A DNA stretch of 64,000 nt from Aquimarina acroporae (GTDB taxonomy: Bacteria; Bacteroidota; Bacteroidia; Flavobacteriales; Flavobacteriaceae), in assembly GCF_023195925.1 (NCBI RefSeq), contig NZ_JALPRE010000001.1:850850-914849 (forward strand). Direction: 5' to 3'. Below are positions 55,716 through 64,000 of this stretch, piece by piece. Numbering within the stretch: position 1 is the stretch's first letter; each line of letters begins with the position of its first letter. The notes under the pieces were generated by a model. That model was not told the DNA's origin and searched no databases. It worked only from the letters and a program-made list of their open reading frames with translations. The position numbers and the translations under genes were made by a program.

Positions 55716-56663
55716 CTATTGTCCGGTACCTAAGTTGTAGTAACCTTCTCTTGGTATTTTAATAATATATTCCTTCCCAGAGGTATTATTTAAATGTGTT
55801 TCTCGTAACCAAGGATTGTGTAATTTTAGAATTTTGTAGTTAATATCGTGTATTTTAACAAACTCATTAAAATCTGTAATAGGCTCGTCTACCAATACAT
55901 TAAATGTAGGAATATGTTTGTAAAGATCCTCGTCTTTAAAGTTAAACCCATATTTCTTCGGATTGCTTAAAATCTCTTTAACCGCTACAATTCTAAATAC
56001 ATATCTTCCCGTTTCTTCTCCAAGCAATAAATCGTAATAAGATGATGCATCTTGACGATCCAATTGCCTAAGGATACCTGCTCTACCGGCATTATAAGCA
56101 GCCGCAGCTAAAGTCCAGGAACCGAGTTTTTCTTTAGCACTTTTTAAGTATCTACACGCTACCTCTGTAGATTTTTCGATATGATAGCGTTCATCAACAT
56201 TTTGATTTACTTCTAAGCCATATTCTTTTGCCGTACCTTTAAGTATTTGCCAAAAACCAGTTGCCCTTGCCGGAGAAACCGCTTGTGTCAAGCTACTTTC
56301 GATAACTGCCAAATATTTGAAATCTTCTGGAACACCATGTTCTCTAAGTATTGGTTCTATCACAGGGAAATACTTATTTGCTCTTTTAAATAATAGCAAA
56401 CCATTTGACTGCCAATAGGTATTTACCAATAACTCGCGATCCATTCGTTCTCTAATATCTGGATTTTGGATTGGTACAAGTTCACCTGCAAAATTTAAGT
56501 TATCAGGCATAGGGATTGCATAAACGTTGTAATCGTTTATTAATTTCGTCTCTAAATTTTCTTGGGCTACAGGTTTTTGCGGTGCTTCTTGAGTCGCATT
56601 TACTAGGATACTAAATGTAAATAGTACACCTAAAAAAACCAAAATTTTTCTAATCATCTTCAT
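55716..56663 (-). CDS. Lytic transglycosylase (MltD/SLT-like)
   Basis: 315 residues. A signal peptide ends near ILVNA. The SLT domain (about 95-235) has catalytic E in YLAVIESSL, SPARATGFWQILKGTAKEYGL, and AAAYNAGRAGI. The C-terminal part (about 250-315) contains LysM-like elements (INYKILKLHNPWLRE and GKEYIIKIPR) but no full LysM motif. Cuts the glycan strand of peptidoglycan in the periplasm. Follows TauE/SafE in genome order, on the same strand, gap 73 bases. Confidence 0.92.
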   Translation of the reverse strand: MKMIRKILVFLGVLFTFSILVNATQEAPQKPVAQENLETKLINDYNVYAIPMPDNLNFAGELVPIQNPDIRERMDRELLVNTYWQSNGLLLFKRANKYFPVIEPILREHGVPEDFKYLAVIESSLTQAVSPARATGFWQILKGTAKEYGLEVNQNVDERYHIEKSTEVACRYLKSAKEKLGSWTLAAAAYNAGRAGILRQLDRQDASSYYDLLLGEETGRYVFRIVAVKEILSNPKKYGFNFKDEDLYKHIPTFNVLVDEPITDFNEFVKIHDINYKILKLHNPWLRETHLNNTSGKEYIIKIPREGYYNLGTGQ

Positions 56664-56726
56664 TTCAATAGTAGATTTTATTGGGGAATAAAATTTTAAG
56701 AATACAATATAACGTAAAAAGTTCTA

Positions 56727-57398
56727 TTAATGCAAGTTATCATTGATAATTTCAGGTAAATGTTTATTAAACCATCTTGCCCGGTTTACAATCATAACAT
56801 GCGTTCCCTGATCCACTATGATGCAATTTTCAATATTAGACACAGGAAAAACAATATCTTTATCTCCATGAATATGTACTAAACCTTCTGGACACTGTTC
56901 CTGATCCCAACATACCATTTTTTCGATGGCCCAATCTAAATATGTTTTATCATTAACCGACAAATACCTTTGATACATTGCCGCTCTTTTCTTTGCAAAA
57001 TCACCAAAAGCTAATTTTTCCCAATTATCAATTTTTGAAACTACAGAGGTTGGTAAGAGTTTGTAGAGCTTAGTTTTGCGAGCAATTTTCATGCGCTTTG
57101 GCAATTCAAACTTATTTTTTACACTAGATACGATGATCAACTTTTTAAGCGTAAGGTATTTGCTCATCTCCTGAACGATCACTCCTCCAAATGAAACCCC
57201 TATAAGTACGGCATTTTCATGTTTAATTTCTAAACACATTCTTTTGGCATAATCACCTATAGACTCTTTCTTCTCGGGGATTTTCCAAGGGATGGTATAT
57301 GTCCTGAATTGTGACTCGGGAAGCCTTATGTTTTCAAAAATAGAAACGTCTGCAGCCATTCCCGGAACAAAATAAACATGGCTAACTTCTTGCGACAT
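56727..57398 (-). CDS. Alpha/beta hydrolase
   Basis: 223 residues from the ATG at 57398 (MSQEVSHVYFVPGMAADVS); the frame extends to 57458 but that part covers a plus-strand promoter. Features: oxyanion-hole HVYFVPGMA, nucleophile elbow GVSFGG (Ser in the first glycine-x-serine-x-glycine), acid Asp in HGDKDIVFP and H in QGTHVMIV. Soluble, no export signal; substrate unknown. Confidence 0.87.
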   Translation of the reverse strand: MSQEVSHVYFVPGMAADVSIFENIRLPESQFRTYTIPWKIPEKKESIGDYAKRMCLEIKHENAVLIGVSFGGVIVQEMSKYLTLKKLIIVSSVKNKFELPKRMKIARKTKLYKLLPTSVVSKIDNWEKLAFGDFAKKRAAMYQRYLSVNDKTYLDWAIEKMVCWDQEQCPEGLVHIHGDKDIVFPVSNIENCIIVDQGTHVMIVNRARWFNKHLPEIINDNLH

Positions 57399-57442
57399 AG
57401 GTATTTTAACAGTGAACCTTACGTTTAAAAGGCTAATTTTCT

Positions 57443-57450
57443 TATCTTTG
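57443..57450 (+). promoter_or_regulatory. -7 box (TATCTTTG) for the GNAT-like gene
   Basis: Exact TAnnTTTG on the plus strand, followed by CATCGC. Predicted transcript start near 57457, leaving an unusually long 5' leader of about 210 bases before the ATG at 57670. It also argues against the upstream extension of the hydrolase. Confidence 0.6.
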
Positions 57451-57669
57451 CATCGCAAAATTATAGTTTTCCTGTATTACATAAAAGGAAATACTAGGTT
57501 AAATTTTTATAAAGGAAATTTAAACTAACAAATCTTAGTTAGGCAAATAATTACACATTTTGCAAGAATAGAAATTAGATTTTCTTTCTTGTTGCTTACT
57601 TCCGAAGTCAGGTTAGTGAAATTTCTTTTTTTGTTTTAAATGTAAACACCTCATAATTTTAAAAAAAAT

Positions 57670-57981
57670 ATGGAGAACATGAGTGATGTTGGATTAGAAA
57701 TCATAGACAATGAATTTCTAAGACAATTCGAGACAACAATTGATGGTCAAAAAGCAAAAATTGAATATGCTTTACAAGAAAGAAAAATTTTCTTAACCAA
57801 ACTTATCATGAGTGAAGAACATCTTGAAAAAGGATTTGGAGAAGATTTTATCGTTGCAGTATTTAATGTAATTGAGGAGCGCAATATACGCTTGGTACCA
57901 ACAAGTCCTATCATTGCAAAGTTTATGAGAAAGAATCGAAGAAAGTATAAAAATTTATTACCTGTAGGAATCAACATCTAG
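57670..57981 (+). CDS. GNAT-like small N-acetyltransferase domain protein
   Basis: 103 residues (ATG at 57670, alternative at 57679). Resembles the small YjdJ/acetyltransf_CG subgroup of GNAT: a strand region (KAKIEYALQERKIFLTKLIMS), a helix-binding part EEHLEKGFGEDFIVAVFNVIEE quoted in part, and the RLVPTSPIIAKFMRKN end. The usual Q/RxxGxG/A acetyl-CoA loop is reduced to EKGFGEDF. Family placement fairly good, substrate unknown. Followed by a strong hairpin terminator. Confidence 0.75.
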   Translation: MENMSDVGLEIIDNEFLRQFETTIDGQKAKIEYALQERKIFLTKLIMSEEHLEKGFGEDFIVAVFNVIEERNIRLVPTSPIIAKFMRKNRRKYKNLLPVGINI

Positions 57982-58004
57982 TAGTGATACTACATCATAA
58001 ACAT

Positions 58005-58037
58005 AAAAAAACCGCATCGTAAAAATGCGGTTTTTTT
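58005..58037. terminator. Bidirectional terminator between GNAT-like gene and mtaB
   Basis: Stem ACCGCAT / ATGCGGT (7 bases), loop of seven, flanked by A-run and T-run so it works both ways. Sits between the two convergent stops. Confidence 0.88.
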
Positions 58038-58042
58038 ATACC

Positions 58043-59371
58043 TTATATTTTAGTTGTTGCTTTTACAAAGTCAAACCTGACCATTCCTTCTTCATCAATC
58101 TCTGTCAACACTACTTTATGAAGTGTATTGACATATGCGGGATTCCATGGCATTTTTACTTTTACATAGTTCTCTGTAAAACCATGAATATACCCTTCTT
58201 TATTTTCCGACTCAAACAACACTGTTCTTTCTGTTCCTAATTGACTTTCATAAAAAGCTCTTCTTTTCTTCACAGACAACCCCCTTAGCATCTTACTTCT
58301 TTTCTTTCTTACATTCATAGGAACCACTCCATCAAGTTCTGCTGCCAGCGTATTATCTCTTTCAGAATAAGTAAACACATGAAGATAAGAGATATCCAAT
58401 TGAGACAAAAAGTTATAGGTATCTAAGAAATGGTCATCGGTCTCTCCAGGAAAACCAACAATTACATCTACTCCAATACAAGCATGAGGCATCACTTCTT
58501 TGATTCTACTCACTCGATCTACGTATAAATCACTTAGATATCTACGACGCATAAGTTTTAAAATCTCATCACTACCCGATTGCAAAGGAATATGAAAATG
58601 AGGAACAAATGTTCTCGATCCTGATACAAAATCGATCGTTTCGTTTTTAAGTAAATTAGGCTCTATCGATGAGATACGCAATCTCTCAATACCTTCAACC
58701 TTATCAAGTGCTTGTACTAACTCAAAAAAGGTATGTTCGTGTTTTTTATTTCCAAACTCTCCCTTTCCGTAGTCTCCAATATTCACTCCGGTAAGTACAA
58801 TTTCTTTAATCCCCTGCTCCGAAATTTCTTTCGCATTTTTCAATACATTCGACAAGGTATCACTTCGCGATATACCTCTCGCCAATGGGATCGTACAATA
58901 GGTACATTTATAATCACACCCATCCTGCACTTTCAAAAATGCTCTCGTTCTATCCCCAATAGAATAACTTCCTACATAAAAATCGGCTTCTTCTATTTCG
59001 CAAGAATGTACTTCTCCGAAATCATTTTTAGAAAGATCGTTTATATAATCTGTAATTTTAAACTTTTCGGTAGCTCCCAATACCAGATCGACTCCATCTA
59101 CCGCAGCCAGCTCTTCAGGTTTCAACTGTGCATAACATCCAACAGCGGCTACAAATGCCTCTGGATTTACTTTTTGCGCTTGCTTTACGATGGTTTTAAA
59201 ACGTTTATCTGCATTTTCCGTAACAGAACACGTATTAATCACATAAATATCTGCCTGCTCAGAAAAATCTACACGATCGAAACCTTCATCTGTGAAATTT
59301 CTAGCAATAGTCGAGGTTTCCGAAAAATTCAGCTTACAACCCAACGTATAAAATGCAACTTTTTTTCTCAT
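58043..59371 (-). CDS. mtaB: tRNA t6A37 methylthiotransferase MtaB
   Basis: 442 residues. N-terminal UPF0004 cysteines in LGCKLNFSE, NTCSVTENAD and VGCYAQL bind one [4Fe-4S] cluster; the radical-SAM motif CDYKCTYCTIPLARG binds the second. The C-terminal TRAM-like domain includes VLFESENKEGYIHGFTENY. Adds a methylthio group to threonylcarbamoyladenosine at tRNA position 37. A TATATTTG -7 box on the minus strand at 59485-59478 gives a leader of about 100 bases. Paralogues MiaB and RimO are excluded by the MtaB-specific N-terminus (TLGCKLNFSET). Confidence 0.93.
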   Translation of the reverse strand: MRKKVAFYTLGCKLNFSETSTIARNFTDEGFDRVDFSEQADIYVINTCSVTENADKRFKTIVKQAQKVNPEAFVAAVGCYAQLKPEELAAVDGVDLVLGATEKFKITDYINDLSKNDFGEVHSCEIEEADFYVGSYSIGDRTRAFLKVQDGCDYKCTYCTIPLARGISRSDTLSNVLKNAKEISEQGIKEIVLTGVNIGDYGKGEFGNKKHEHTFFELVQALDKVEGIERLRISSIEPNLLKNETIDFVSGSRTFVPHFHIPLQSGSDEILKLMRRRYLSDLYVDRVSRIKEVMPHACIGVDVIVGFPGETDDHFLDTYNFLSQLDISYLHVFTYSERDNTLAAELDGVVPMNVRKKRSKMLRGLSVKKRRAFYESQLGTERTVLFESENKEGYIHGFTENYVKVKMPWNPAYVNTLHKVVLTEIDEEGMVRFDFVKATTKI

Positions 59372-59477
59372 AAAACTTCCTGTCGCTTCCTTGTAGAAAG
59401 AAATCTCTTTATCTTTACTTCTTTACAAATTAGTCACCATTTATAAAGAATATCTTTTTACTATTTTTTTGAGGGTG

Positions 59478-59485
59478 CAAATATA
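59478..59485 (-). promoter_or_regulatory. -7 box (TATATTTG) for mtaB
   Basis: Exact match to TAnnTTTG on the minus strand, about 107 bases upstream of the mtaB ATG. No good -33 TTG at proper spacing. Confidence 0.55.
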
Positions 59486-59509
59486 CCAACAATAATTCGT
59501 TTACTAAAA

Positions 59510-61141
59510 TTGAAATTGAACCACTTTAATCCTGTAATTTATTATTTAACAACAGTTTACCTGTTTCTTCTCCTCACATCTTGCAGTACTACTTCTTCTG
59601 AAGATAAAGATCATATGGTGTTTCGGTATAATTCATACAACAATATTTCTTCATTAGACCCAGCTTTTGCAAGAGACTATGATATTATTTGGGCCACAAA
59701 TCAATTGTATAACAGCCTGGTACAATTAGACGATTCTTTGCATATAGTACCCGATATCGCAAAACGTTGGGAAATTTCTGAAGACGGACTTACGTATACG
59801 TTTTTCTTACGAAATGATGTAAAATTTCATAAACATCCAGAATTTAATACAAAAGATAGTACCAGGACAGTCGTCGCTAGTGATTTTACCTATAGTTTTG
59901 ATCGATTGGTAGACCCAAAAGTGGCTTCACCAGGAAACTGGGTATTAAAACATGTAGAACAATATACCGCAGTAAACGATACTACTTTTCGCATACAGTT
60001 AAAAAAATCGTTCCCCGCCTTTTTAGGACTTATGAGTATGCGGTATTGCTCTGTGATCCCAAAAGAAATCGTAGAATTTTATGGTAGCAATTTTAGAGCT
60101 CACCCCATTGGTACAGGTCCTTTTAAATTCAAACTTTGGGAAGAAAATGTGAAACTCGTTTTCAGAAAAAATGAATTGTATTTTGAGAGAGACACCAAAG
60201 GAAATTCTCTACCCTACTTAGAGGCAGTAGCCATCACTTTTTTACCCGATAAACAAAGTGAATTTTTACAATTTGCGAAAGGAAAGATTGATCTCCTAAA
60301 TAGCCTTGACGCTTCTTACAAAGATGAATTGCTCACGCCAACCGGAAAGCTACGCGACAAATACAAAAAACGCATCAATATTAGCAAAGGCCCATATCTC
60401 AACTCTGAATATTTAGGATTTTATCTGGATACAGAAAAAGATGAAATTCAATCGGAGGTTCTTAGAAAAGCTGTGAATCATGGTTTCGATAGAGAAAAGA
60501 TGATTACATACCTTAAAAATGGCATTGGCACACCCGCTGTAAATGGGTTTATTCCCAAAGGGATTCCCGGTTTTAACAATATCAAAGGGTACGACTACAA
60601 TCCTGAAAAAGCTCGAAAACTTGTAGAGCTCTACAAAAAACAAACTGGAGATAACGAACCTGTTGTACGCATTGCTACGGATGCCAACTACCAAAGTATT
60701 TGCGAATACATACAGAGAGAATTAGAAAAAATTGGTATTACTATTATGGTAGATGTGATGCCCGCGTCAACGATTCGACAAAAGAAATGGGCGGGTAAAC
60801 TAGATACGTTTAGAGCTAGTTGGATTGCCGATTACCCTGATGCTGAAAACTTTTTATCTCCATATTACAGCAAAAACCACACTCCCAACGGCCCCAACTA
60901 TACCCATTTTAAAAACGAAACCTTTGATCGTCTTTATGAAGAGAGTTTCTTTATTACCGATAATGCGAAACGTGAACTACACTATGCAAAGATGGATTCT
61001 ATTATAGTAGCTCACGCCCCCATCGTTCCTCTATATTATGACGAGGTAGTTCGTTTCACCCAAAAAGATGTGAGAGGACTTACCAATAACCCGCAAAACT
61101 TCTTAATCTTAAAAAGAGTTTGGAAAGAGAAGAAAGATTAA
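59510..61141 (+). CDS. Oligopeptide/nickel-type ABC substrate-binding lipoprotein (SBP_bac_5)
   Basis: 543 residues starting at a TTG (59510, or the next TTG at 59516); no ATG precedes the lipobox LLTSCSTTS. SBP_bac_5 features: ISSLDPAFARDYDIIWATNQLYNSL, PDIAKRWEISEDGLTYTFFLR (in part), HPIGTGPFKF and YDYNPEKARKLVEL-like segment. Binds peptides or similar solutes outside the inner membrane. No permease or ATPase genes adjoin it in the window. Family length (about 520-560) fits. Confidence 0.87.
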   Translation: MKLNHFNPVIYYLTTVYLFLLLTSCSTTSSEDKDHMVFRYNSYNNISSLDPAFARDYDIIWATNQLYNSLVQLDDSLHIVPDIAKRWEISEDGLTYTFFLRNDVKFHKHPEFNTKDSTRTVVASDFTYSFDRLVDPKVASPGNWVLKHVEQYTAVNDTTFRIQLKKSFPAFLGLMSMRYCSVIPKEIVEFYGSNFRAHPIGTGPFKFKLWEENVKLVFRKNELYFERDTKGNSLPYLEAVAITFLPDKQSEFLQFAKGKIDLLNSLDASYKDELLTPTGKLRDKYKKRINISKGPYLNSEYLGFYLDTEKDEIQSEVLRKAVNHGFDREKMITYLKNGIGTPAVNGFIPKGIPGFNNIKGYDYNPEKARKLVELYKKQTGDNEPVVRIATDANYQSICEYIQRELEKIGITIMVDVMPASTIRQKKWAGKLDTFRASWIADYPDAENFLSPYYSKNHTPNGPNYTHFKNETFDRLYEESFFITDNAKRELHYAKMDSIIVAHAPIVPLYYDEVVRFTQKDVRGLTNNPQNFLILKRVWKEKKD

Positions 61142-61176
61142 AAAACATTACCTTTTTGTATTTTTTAACATTTTAT

Positions 61177-61198
61177 CGATTAAATACGCATTTAATCG
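61177..61198. repeat. Perfect inverted repeat upstream of the acidic lipoprotein gene
   Basis: CGATTAAAT, ACGC, ATTTAATCG: 9-base perfect arms with a 4-base spacer, 65-86 bases upstream of the ATG at 61263 and 36 bases after the preceding stop. No T-run, so an operator is more likely than a terminator. Confidence 0.5.
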
Positions 61199-61262
61199 GT
61201 TGATTTTCATATATTCGTGCTTCATTAATTAAAATTTTAACATATTAATTAAACCAAATCTT

Positions 61263-62339
61263 ATGAAAAAAATCAACCTACTTTTATTAGCTTCTCTTTT
61301 TTTAGGAGTGGTATCGTGTAGCAGTGATGATGATTCAGGAACCGATGTAAACAATCTAGATCCTAACCCCGTAGAAGAAACAGAGCTCGACGCAAGTACT
61401 GTTTCTCAAGGAATTACAGTAGATGGCGCTACCAGAAACACTGGAGACGCTCCACAACCCACAGGAAACATTACCGGATTTACAGTTAGCGAAACCGAAC
61501 AATCTGGTTTCTTAAACAGTGGTTTCAACATTGATTTTACTGTACCAACAAATTACGCCGGGGCATATTTTCAAATTGTTGAAAATGATGGAACTGTAGC
61601 TCCAGACTATTTAGATATTCCTGCAAATTCTACCAGAAGTGTAAAAAACAGTAAAAGTATTTTGGCAAAATCTAGAAAGCTAAACGACAATGAAGCTTCT
61701 ATAGATGTTGATTTTGGAGATGCTATTCCTCCAGGTAAATTCTGTTATTTCTTATGTATTTATGATGATCAAGGAAATATTAGTGAACCTGTACAAGTAT
61801 GTGTAGAAGTAGAAGCATGGGGAGGAAACCCAGCAATCGAAGGAGTTTGGAACTACACCAAACAAATTGAAAACGGGGTGACTATTCTTCCGGGAGAAGA
61901 AAGTGACTGTGAAGAAGCTGAGTTAGAATGTGCAAACAATCAACAATTGGTAGTTGACGATGCCTATTGCTATGTTTTAGATGCTTTTAAATTAACCATC
62001 AATAGTGACGGAACTTACGAATACAGAAGTGACGATACAAGCAAGAATTTTGATTATAACGCTAGTGTAGAAAATTGTGAAGCTGTATTTGGTCCTGAAG
62101 AACCAGGATACTATATCTCTAAAGGAAACTGGGCCTATGATGAAGAAGAAGGTAGACTTACTCTGGTAGAGTTTGAATATGTTGAAGCTGCAGGTGACCA
62201 GGTTTATGAAGGTACTGAAGAAGATGGATATGTAGATTTTGATGGTGAAGCAGTAATCAATGGTTCTGAGATGGTCGTAAAATTCTCTTATGAAGATGAT
62301 ATTGTTATTAATGTAGAGTTCTTTTTAAACAAAGAATAA
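61263..62339 (+). CDS. Acidic lipoprotein, unknown
   Basis: 358 residues. Signal with lipobox GVVSCSSDDD, then a low-complexity Asp/Asn/Glu/Pro linker (about 22-45). Beta-rich domain (about 65-190, with LDIPANS and a cysteine-bearing FCYFLCIYDD) and a C-terminal lipocalin-like region (about 195-358) starting IEGVWNYTKQIENG and repeating strands (DGTYEYRSDD, GRLTLVEFEY). Six to seven cysteines are present, some in CEEAELEC. It may be a surface lipoprotein. An inverted repeat lies upstream and a strong hairpin follows. No family recognised. Confidence 0.7.
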   Translation: MKKINLLLLASLFLGVVSCSSDDDSGTDVNNLDPNPVEETELDASTVSQGITVDGATRNTGDAPQPTGNITGFTVSETEQSGFLNSGFNIDFTVPTNYAGAYFQIVENDGTVAPDYLDIPANSTRSVKNSKSILAKSRKLNDNEASIDVDFGDAIPPGKFCYFLCIYDDQGNISEPVQVCVEVEAWGGNPAIEGVWNYTKQIENGVTILPGEESDCEEAELECANNQQLVVDDAYCYVLDAFKLTINSDGTYEYRSDDTSKNFDYNASVENCEAVFGPEEPGYYISKGNWAYDEEEGRLTLVEFEYVEAAGDQVYEGTEEDGYVDFDGEAVINGSEMVVKFSYEDDIVINVEFFLNKE

Positions 62340-62360
62340 TACAACATATTGGAATATAAA

Positions 62361-62389
62361 AAAACACGATCCTATGGATCGTGTTTTTT
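62361..62389. terminator. Bidirectional terminator
   Basis: Stem ACACGATCC / GGATCGTGT (9 bases, extended by A/T pairs), 3-base loop and T-run of six on the plus strand, with an A-run on the other side. Placed between the convergent lipoprotein and GlmU-family genes. Confidence 0.88.
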
Positions 62390-62397
62390 GTTTTGTA

Positions 62398-63576
62398 CTA
62401 TTCGTAACCTTTGCGCCACGATTGTGTATCTTCAAATACCTGCTCCAGGATTTTTTTATCTTCCTCGCTAAACTCTTGGTTTCTTCTGCTCATTACTACT
62501 TTGGCTACCTCAAAAGCTTTTTTAGTGATATAGGTGGTAAAACCTCCACTTCCTCCCCAGCTATAGCTCGGTATAAAATTGCGAGGAAAACCACCACCAA
62601 AAACATTTGCATTCACTCCAATCACGGTACCCGTATTAAACATTGTATTAATACCACATTTAGAGTGGTCCCCCATCATTAAACCGCAAAACTGTAGTCC
62701 TGTTTTGGCAAAACCTTCGGTTTCATAACTCCACAATCGTACCGGTGCATAGTTATTTTTAAGATTTGAGGTATTGGTATCTGCTCCTAGGTTACACCAC
62801 TCCCCTAACACTGAGTTCCCAATAAAACCATCATGTCCTTTATTTGAATACCCAAAAATCACAGAATTATTAACCTCTCCTCCTACTTTGGAGTATGGCC
62901 CCACTGTAGTACCACTATAAATCTTAGCCCCCATTTTTATGGTAGCATGATCACAAAGCGCAAACGCACCTCTTATCATACTCCCCTCCATAATTTCAGC
63001 ATTTTTACCGATATAAATAGGTCCATTGCTAGCATTAAGGATAGTAAACTCCAGCTTTGCCCCTTCTTCGATAAATACATTTTCTGGAGCGATCACCTGG
63101 TTACTTTTAGGTATAGGTGCACTGGTTCTACCTTGGGTTAGCAATGTAAAATCATCATTGATGGCCTGTTCATTTTTAGAAAAAATATCCCAGGTATGTT
63201 GTACCGTAAGCACTTCCTCTTCAAACTCCTGTATGGTGTAGGTATCAAAATCTACCTCCTGACCTTCTTTTACATAAAACGCTACAGGCTCATCGTTTAT
63301 AAAAATCGCTTGATTTTCTTGGAGCCCAGTAATTGCTTTTACCAGCTTTTCTGTAGGCAGGTATGAGGCGCAGATCATTATGTTATCTTCCAGCTCTACC
63401 ATAGGATATTTATCACTCAAATAATCTTCGGTAACGGTAGAGGTAGTATACCCCAGATATTTTTCCCATTTTTCGCGTATGGTAATAATCCCTATGCGTA
63501 TATCGGCTACAGGTCGCGTATAGGTAAACGGCAATAACGCTTTTCGAGCCGGCCCATCAAAAAGAATGTAATTCAT
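62398..63576 (-). CDS. GlmU-family sugar nucleotidyltransferase-like protein
   Basis: 392 residues. An N-terminal nucleotidyltransferase-like part (about 1-180, MNYILFDGPARKALLPFTYTRP, no intact LxxGxGxRM motif) and a C-terminal left-handed beta-helix (about 190-370) built from hexapeptide repeats such as IYIGKNAEIMEGS, MGAKIYSGTTVG and FGYSNKGHDGFIGNSVLG. This two-part layout is the Bacteroidota GlmU-like family; catalytic residues of the uridylyltransferase half appear altered, so it may be a binding or regulatory form. Promoter: TATTTTTG box at 63632-63625 (minus), then a hairpin at the very 5' end. Confidence 0.85.
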   Translation of the reverse strand: MNYILFDGPARKALLPFTYTRPVADIRIGIITIREKWEKYLGYTTSTVTEDYLSDKYPMVELEDNIMICASYLPTEKLVKAITGLQENQAIFINDEPVAFYVKEGQEVDFDTYTIQEFEEEVLTVQHTWDIFSKNEQAINDDFTLLTQGRTSAPIPKSNQVIAPENVFIEEGAKLEFTILNASNGPIYIGKNAEIMEGSMIRGAFALCDHATIKMGAKIYSGTTVGPYSKVGGEVNNSVIFGYSNKGHDGFIGNSVLGEWCNLGADTNTSNLKNNYAPVRLWSYETEGFAKTGLQFCGLMMGDHSKCGINTMFNTGTVIGVNANVFGGGFPRNFIPSYSWGGSGGFTTYITKKAFEVAKVVMSRRNQEFSEEDKKILEQVFEDTQSWRKGYE

Positions 63577-64000
63577 GTTGTGTATTATAATGTTGTTGTG
63601 TTAGGAGAATACCTCTCCTAGAGACAAAAATAATCACCTTCACATAAATAGAGGTGAATTTTTTGGTATGTTTTTCGCAAATAATCTTTAAAAACAAAAA
63701 ATCCACACTTTTAGGCCTGAGACATCCCATAAAAATTCTATCCGACGTTTTATCCATTAAAATGAACTTAAGTGATGATCTATCAAAAAGAACTTTAAAA
63801 ATCAAGTCATCAGTAAGGGGATTTGGATGAAAAACTGTTTGAGTGATAGCACGTTTTTTTTTTCATCCGTGGCTGCGGGTGACGTCGTATTTTCTTAAGT
63901 TCCTTTTGTACGCCTAGACTTTTTTACTTCTTTTTTGGCGATGAAAAAAAGAAAGGAAGCTCAATTAAAGCAAATCAGATGAAATTTAAATTTATTACCA
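63577..64000. other. Intergenic tail of the window, 424 bases
   Basis: Holds the GlmU-family promoter and hairpin, then non-coding AT-rich sequence. Near 63927-63955 an imperfect hairpin (CTTCTTTTTT, seven-base loop, AAAAAAAGAAAG) resembles a kind of poly-A/T hairpin spacer I associate with flavobacterial intergenic regions. No gene or RNA identified; a gene may begin beyond 64000. Confidence 0.35.
63602..63620 (-). promoter_or_regulatory. 5'-end stem-loop in the GlmU-family leader
   Basis: Perfect 7-base arms TAGGAGA / TCTCCTA with 5-base spacer, starting about where the transcript from the TATTTTTG box (63632-63625) should begin. A 5' stem-loop of this sort could stabilise the mRNA; alternatively it is an operator. 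Confidence 0.4.

Noticed and set aside
58733..59446. 237-codon plus-strand open frame opposite mtaB
   Set aside because: Shadow of a well-supported radical-SAM gene; Phe/Ile/Arg-rich without family features.
63557..63805. 82-codon minus-strand frame upstream of the GlmU-family gene
   Set aside because: Overlaps the start of that gene and spans its promoter and hairpin; no recognisable features.
1..64000. tRNA, rRNA, CRISPR, insertion-sequence or phage signals
   Set aside because: I looked for cloverleaf-like GC-rich stretches, regular spaced repeats, transposase or integrase motifs, and saw none; a tRNAscan or IS search could confirm.

Overview
The window is AT-rich, mostly leader-poor bacterial DNA that reads as a member of the Flavobacteriaceae (Bacteroidota), probably a marine gliding bacterium. 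The evidence is a GldF/GldG gliding-motility gene, an ECF sigma/FecR/SusC/SusD glycan locus, a LytTR two-component system, many secreted proteins and lipoproteins with SCS-type lipoboxes, and TAnnTTTG -7 promoter boxes with no clear Shine-Dalgarno sequences. I found no rRNA, tRNA, CRISPR array, insertion sequence or prophage.

Layout. 1-2.2 kb: periplasmic nitrate reductase NapA (cut by the window edge) with its chaperone NapD, both on the minus strand. 2.4-11.2 kb: an envelope region, mostly minus strand, holding a LytS/LytTR pair, an outer-membrane barrel on the plus strand, a DUF4136-like lipoprotein, several very small proteins, an Arg/Asp-rich coiled-coil protein, a DUF6515-like protein and an HtrA-type protease. 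Two paralogous small secreted proteins sit at its two ends. 11.4-14 kb: a multi-PAS histidine kinase with a stand-alone receiver. 14-20.7 kb: housekeeping genes (DEAD helicase, DUF72, PurC, PhoH, SAM hydroxide adenosyltransferase, ABM protein). 20.8-28.6 kb: a fused GldF-GldG protein, a siderophore-type ABC ATPase with a TTG start, a DUF2927 lipoprotein, RmuC, and a four-gene operon with a serine hydrolase and a thioesterase.

28.7-36 kb: a potassium-channel gene interrupted by one in-frame TAA, then an RND pump, its membrane-fusion lipoprotein, and an outer-membrane partner in which a periplasmic-binding-protein-like domain is fused to TolC. 36.5-37.3 kb: a one-haem cytochrome c lipoprotein and a small secreted protein. 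37.4-50.2 kb: a polysaccharide-utilisation locus (GH3 lipoprotein, ECF sigma, FecR, SusC with STN domain, SusD, FG-GAP/ASPIC lipoprotein) whose internal junctions carry strong hairpins. 50.4-63.6 kb: CarB (short form), RpmH, a TPR membrane protein, a TlpA-like protein with a degenerate active site, TauE/SafE, a lytic transglycosylase, an alpha/beta hydrolase, a GNAT-like protein, MtaB, an OppA-type lipoprotein, an acidic lipoprotein and a GlmU-family protein.

How they work together. The sigma factor, FecR and the STN domain of SusC form a classical trans-envelope signalling chain controlling glycan uptake, and GH3 supplies the hydrolysis. The RND trio is a complete pump whose outer-membrane part may carry its own periplasmic sensor. 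I did not find one clearly new multi-gene system. The strongest unusual points are the ABC_sub_bind-TolC fusion, the nonsense-interrupted channel, the GldFG fusion, the hairpins inside the glycan operon, and the envelope cluster with its paralogous secreted proteins and micro-ORF. All calls come from reading the sequence; no database search was run.
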